From CBIHNH01 sp966211425 (GTDB taxonomy: Bacteria; Patescibacteriota; Saccharimonadia; Saccharimonadales; Saccharimonadaceae): a DNA stretch of 15,954 nt. The stretch is from NCBI GenBank assembly GCA_966211425.1, contig CBIHNH010000014.1, positions 1-15,954 on the forward strand, written 5' to 3'. Under the pieces are notes generated by a model. The model had not been told where the DNA came from. It did no database searches and saw only the letters and a list, made by a program, of their open reading frames with translations. The position numbers were made by a program, and so were the translations under genes. Positions 13,737 to 15,954 of this stretch are shown in pieces; position 1 is the stretch's first letter; each line of letters begins with the position of its first letter.

Positions 13737-14880
13737 GCCGCCTCGAAAACCTGCTCAACGCCCCGCTGGTTCCGAGGCTGCGCCGGAAGGCATGTTGCCG
13801 CAACCTGTTGTCGATGCAGAACTAACCACGCCGTCAATAGATCCATCAAACCCCAAGCGTCCGCGCCGACGTTTACTCGTCATGCTTGCTTGCTTGATTA
13901 CCGCGGTAGTTGCTGCGCTATGCGCGGCGTCGGTGGCATGGTATAGCTGGGCAATCTCGCCCGCGTCTGAGGAGCCTACATCGGTTCGTGTCGTGGTCGC
14001 CCCCGGCGACACCTCTGTGAGTATCGCTGAGGTGCTTCATGAGCACGATCTCATTCGGAGCAGGCTGGCATTTAACCTCTACACCCAGCTGAGTGGCACC
14101 CGCAGCAAACTCCAGGCGGGCGGTTATGTGCTTTCGGCAAATCAAAGTGTGGCAACTATAGTAGAACATATGACGAGTGGTAAAACTGATGAGCTCAATA
14201 TCACGATACTGCCAGGCATGACACTTGCCGAGTTGCGTGAGCGCTTCAAGCAGGACGGCTTTAGCGATGATGAGATAGATATCGCGTTTAACGCCACCTA
14301 TAATCATCCGCTTCTGGCCACCATGCCAGCTGGAGCCACCCTCGAGGGCTATCTCTACCCTGAGACCTATCGCATGAATGCCGATCAGACGCTGCAGGCG
14401 CTGTTTGAGAGGGTTTTTGACGAGATGTATGACACGCTTCAGGAAAAGAAATACCTCGAAGAATTCGCTAAACGCAAACTAACTATTCACCAGGCGGTGA
14501 CACTGGCCTCGATTGTCCAAAAGGAAGTAACCGACCCCGTCGACCAAAAGCAGGTCGCTCAAGTGTTCCTGCGGCGTTATAGCGAAGGTATCCAGCTCGG
14601 TTCGGACGTTACCTATATGTATGCGGCAGAGCAGACGGGCGCCAAGGCCTCGCCGAGTCTGGACTCGCCATACAACACGAGGAAATACGCTGGCCTTCCA
14701 CCGGGCCCGATCTCGAACATGAACCCAAGTGCACTCGAGGCGGTTGCGTTTCCTGCTCCTGGTGATTTTCTCTACTTTGTGGCCGGCGATGGCCCCGATG
14801 AAGGAAAAACATTCTTTGCTCACACCGAGGCCGAGCATAACGCAAACATTGCTGCCCACTGCCGGGTTCTGTGTCAATAA
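13726..14880 (+). CDS. mltG: Endolytic murein transglycosylase MltG (YceG family)
   Basis: Membrane-anchored lytic transglycosylase that cleaves nascent glycan strands and is thought to set their length. Residues 1-49 are a Pro-rich, basic cytoplasmic tail, followed by one membrane helix (about 50-73, LLVMLACLITAVVAALC). A LysM-like subdomain follows (VVVAPGDTSVSIAEVLHEHD). The YceG catalytic domain includes LEGYLYPETY, LASIVQKEV, QLGSDVTYMYA, and the signature GLPPGPISNMNPSALEA, ending with YFVAGDG. Glu267 in SIVQKEV corresponds to the catalytic glutamate of the E. coli EKE motif; the first Glu of that motif is Gln here. The length of 384 residues is typical. It is the last gene of the operon starting at 10401. 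The next gene, a LysM protein, also acts on peptidoglycan but has its own promoter. Confidence 0.95.
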   Translation: MDIRPPRKPAQRPAGSEAAPEGMLPQPVVDAELTTPSIDPSNPKRPRRRLLVMLACLITAVVAALCAASVAWYSWAISPASEEPTSVRVVVAPGDTSVSIAEVLHEHDLIRSRLAFNLYTQLSGTRSKLQAGGYVLSANQSVATIVEHMTSGKTDELNITILPGMTLAELRERFKQDGFSDDEIDIAFNATYNHPLLATMPAGATLEGYLYPETYRMNADQTLQALFERVFDEMYDTLQEKKYLEEFAKRKLTIHQAVTLASIVQKEVTDPVDQKQVAQVFLRRYSEGIQLGSDVTYMYAAEQTGAKASPSLDSPYNTRKYAGLPPGPISNMNPSALEAVAFPAPGDFLYFVAGDGPDEGKTFFAHTEAEHNANIAAHCRVLCQ

Positions 14881-14900
14881 ACTTTATACTAGAAAACAAA

Positions 14901-14929
14901 TTGACACTATAATCAATAGTTGATATACT
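14901..14929 (+). promoter_or_regulatory. Near-consensus promoter for the LysM gene and its leader
   Basis: TTGACA (14901-14906), a 17-nt spacer, then TATACT (14924-14929) with TG at 14921-14922: the best sigma-70/sigma-A-type match in the window. The spacer holds another perfect TATAAT (14908-14913), without a matching -35. Transcription should start near 14936, giving a leader of about 245 nt. Confidence 0.8.
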
Positions 14930-15094
14930 AAAGTTGCATACGGTTGTGAGCTTCACTTGACTACTGTTCTTTAGAGAACTAGCTGGGTGGGATGGGGTCA
15001 CGACAGCATGCCTACCGTGGACTGTCGTACGAGTGCCAACAAACAACTTGTTTCATAGCACTAACTAAGCGAACTAAGGTCGACGCGCACTCTG

Positions 15095-15126
15095 TTTTTT
15101 GTTTATCAGTTATAGAAAACAAAAAA
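15095..15126 (+). repeat. Perfect 10-bp A/T inverted repeat in the leader
   Basis: TTTTTTGTTT (15095-15104) pairs exactly with AAACAAAAAA (15117-15126) around a 12-nt loop. In RNA this would hide the U-run that follows the GAGTGC/GCACTC pairing, so it may act as an antiterminating or alternative fold. It is not itself an intrinsic terminator, because no U-run follows it. Confidence 0.5.
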
Positions 15127-15146
15127 GAAAGACATAGTAACGGTAG

Positions 15147-15174
15147 CCGTGCACTAGTGATAGCGCACACGGAG
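15147..15174 (+). promoter_or_regulatory. GUGA-tetraloop hairpin abutting the GGAG ribosome-binding site
   Basis: GTGC (15149-15152) pairs with GCAC (15165-15168), then an A-C mismatch, then CTA/TAG closing the GNRA loop GTGA (15157-15160). CC (15147-15148) can extend the stem to GG (15171-15172) past a two-base bulge, covering half of the GGAG site (15171-15174). This could limit ribosome access to the LysM gene. Confidence 0.5.
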
Positions 15175-15181
15175 AATCACC

Positions 15182-15954
15182 ATACGTAACTCTACATCGG
15201 TCACTGCCGGGGCTAAGCCTAAGCAGGGAAAAGCGCTTACGAAAGTAAGTTCAGTTATGACCTATGTTGCTGTACTGACGCTCATCGCGAGCGTGGTATC
15301 AGTTGGCTATCAGTCACCCGTTGAAAAACAGGTGGCCGCTCAAACTTCGGCAGGCGCCAATGCCCTGCGCGAAGATAATCCATCGGTTGATCAACGTGTC
15401 GCCGCTGATCTCGCCGCTACGACGGCTGAGACGGCTGGACTCGCTATCGCATCCAACGTTTCGAACTTATCTATCTCACTTTCTGCCAAAGCAGAGCTTG
15501 CTCAGGCTGGCAGCAGTGTCCTCACAAAACCGCAGATCGTGGAAGTCTCTGACCTACGAGGCATCTCAAGCTACGTAACGGTAGTAGGCGATACGGCTCA
15601 GTCAGTTGCGGCCAAATACGGCGTAAGCGCGGACACGATAAAGTGGGCCAACAACCTGACCGGTGATGCGCTCACCGTCGGACTTACTCTCAAAATCCCA
15701 AATATCGATGGTGTAATCTACACCGTTAAGGGTGGGGATACTATCGATAGTATCGCTCAGCGTTACAGTACGAACCGTGAACGCCTCGTGAGCTATAACG
15801 ACCTCGAGCTCAGTGGTCTTGCGGCTGGACAGCAAATCGTCCTCCCAGGCGGAATCCTGCCGACAACCGAGCGCCCAGGCTACGTGGCGCCACGAGCTGT
15901 GGTTTCGTACGCATCAAATTCATTCGGTGGTAGTGGCAGCGCTGCAAACGTCGG
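15182..15954 (+). CDS. Secreted or membrane-anchored protein with two LysM domains (3' end outside window); apparent ATA start
   Basis: Predicted peptidoglycan-binding envelope protein. From 15182 the frame encodes a basic n-region (Arg then four to five Lys) and a hydrophobic segment (MTYVAVLTLIASVVSVGY), a signal peptide or anchor. A long Ala/Ser/Thr-rich region follows (about 15320-15550). LysM 1 (about 15572-15705) contains VVGDTAQSVAAKYGVSADTI and WANNL; LysM 2 (about 15716-15850) contains YTVKGGDTIDSIAQRYSTN and YNDLELSGLAAGQ. A Pro/Gly/Ser linker then runs into the window end, so any catalytic domain (CHAP, M23 or similar) is unseen. The frame is closed upstream by TAG at 15161-15163. 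The first ATG (15257) would drop the basic n-region and has no Shine-Dalgarno, whereas GGAG at 15171-15174 lies 7 nt before ATA 15182. Start is therefore uncertain: ATA initiation, a base error, or ATG 15257. Confidence 0.82.
   Translation, partial: MRNSTSVTAGAKPKQGKALTKVSSVMTYVAVLTLIASVVSVGYQSPVEKQVAAQTSAGANALREDNPSVDQRVAADLAATTAETAGLAIASNVSNLSISLSAKAELAQAGSSVLTKPQIVEVSDLRGISSYVTVVGDTAQSVAAKYGVSADTIKWANNLTGDALTVGLTLKIPNIDGVIYTVKGGDTIDSIAQRYSTNRERLVSYNDLELSGLAAGQQIVLPGGILPTTERPGYVAPRAVVSYASNSFGGSGSAANV

Larger units (their letters stand above)
14936..15181 (+). promoter_or_regulatory. Long structured 5' leader of unknown class (candidate cis-regulatory RNA)
   Basis: No convincing gene lies between mltG and the LysM gene. 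The leader holds several exact inverted repeats: GTTCT/AGAAC (14966-14979), ACGACAG/CTGTCGT (15000-15006 with 15022-15028), AGTGC/GCACT (15032-15036 with 15058-15062) enclosing AACAA/TTGTT, TTTTTTGTTT/AAACAAAAAA (15095-15104 with 15117-15126), and a GUGA-capped hairpin just before the ribosome-binding site. GAGTGC (15031-15036) can instead pair with GCACTC (15087-15092), which is followed by TGTTTTTT, a terminator-like arrangement. I could not match it to the consensus of c-di-AMP (ydaO), TPP, SAM, cobalamin or c-di-GMP riboswitches as I know them. An open frame 14992-15189 crosses it but has no ribosome-binding site. Confidence 0.5.

Noticed and set aside
14936..15181. tmRNA, RNase P RNA, SRP RNA, tRNA or known riboswitch in the leader
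   Set aside because: None of the signature motifs I know for these was visible (no CCA-ended acceptor, no GAGGAAAGUCC, no GGAAGGAAGCAGCC-like loop, no ydaO, TPP, SAM or B12 boxes).
14992..15189. Open frame of 65 codons on the + strand, starting ATG in the leader
   Set aside because: No ribosome-binding site, odd composition, and it runs through several inverted repeats and over the ribosome-binding site of the LysM gene. A leader peptide cannot be fully excluded.
15303..15578. Open frame of 91 codons in another frame of the LysM gene
   Set aside because: Overlaps the signal peptide and Ala-rich region of the LysM frame, which has domain support.
1..15954. UGA recoded as glycine (code 25)
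   Set aside because: TGA ends the desulfurase, DUF218 and FtsA/PilM-like genes exactly at overlapping starts, and no gene needs an internal UGA.
1..15954. CRISPR arrays, insertion sequences, prophage, attachment sites
   Set aside because: No regularly spaced direct repeats, transposase or integrase frames or terminal repeats were seen; genes are collinear and tightly packed.

Overview
The window looks like chromosomal housekeeping DNA from a Patescibacteria/CPR bacterium, most likely Candidatus Saccharibacteria (TM7). This assignment is an inference: no rRNA gene is present. It rests on a compact alanyl-tRNA synthetase without the usual beta-barrel and C-Ala domains, an FtsA/PilM-like gene fused by ATGA overlap to a single-pass membrane protein of a type I associate with CPR genomes, a G5/Rpf-like muralidase, very tight gene packing, and small lineage-type hypothetical proteins. 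UGA acts as a stop in three genes, so the recoded UGA=Gly code of Gracilibacteria/Absconditabacteria does not apply. Every gene reads on the + strand. By eye the base composition is close to half G+C throughout, with no sign of a mobile island.

Layout: (1) 1-401, the 3' end of a UvrD/PcrA helicase. (2) 485-4766, rpf-like muralidase, rsmA/ksgA, metG and tatD. This is a rearranged version of the metG-tatD-yabE/rpfB-ksgA neighbourhood known from Firmicutes and Actinobacteria. (3) 4811-5596, two small proteins of unknown function. (4) 5602-8398, cysteine desulfurase, a YdcF/SanA-like DUF218 membrane protein and mnmA, joined by ATGA overlaps. This is probably a sulfur relay for tRNA 2-thiouridine. 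(5) 8438-10327, the compact alaS. (6) 10401-14880, FtsA/PilM-like ATPase, baseplate-J-like membrane protein, ruvX and mltG, all overlapping. (7) 14881-15181, a strong promoter and a long structured leader. (8) 15182-15954, the start of a secreted protein with two LysM domains, cut by the window end.

Three themes link the parts. First, translation: MetRS, AlaRS, RsmA, MnmA with its sulfur donor, and RuvX. Second, peptidoglycan remodelling and envelope: Rpf-like muralidase, DUF218 protein, FtsA-like ATPase with its membrane partner, MltG and the LysM protein. Third, an expression style: most promoters are extended -10 (TGn plus TATAAT-like) and four of them lie only 9-12 nt from the start codon, predicting nearly leaderless mRNAs, while genes inside operons rely on stop/start overlaps.

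The least ordinary part is 14881-15190. A near-consensus promoter drives a leader of about 245 nt with several perfect inverted repeats. It ends in a GUGA-capped hairpin abutting a GGAG ribosome-binding site that is correctly spaced for an ATA, not ATG, start codon.
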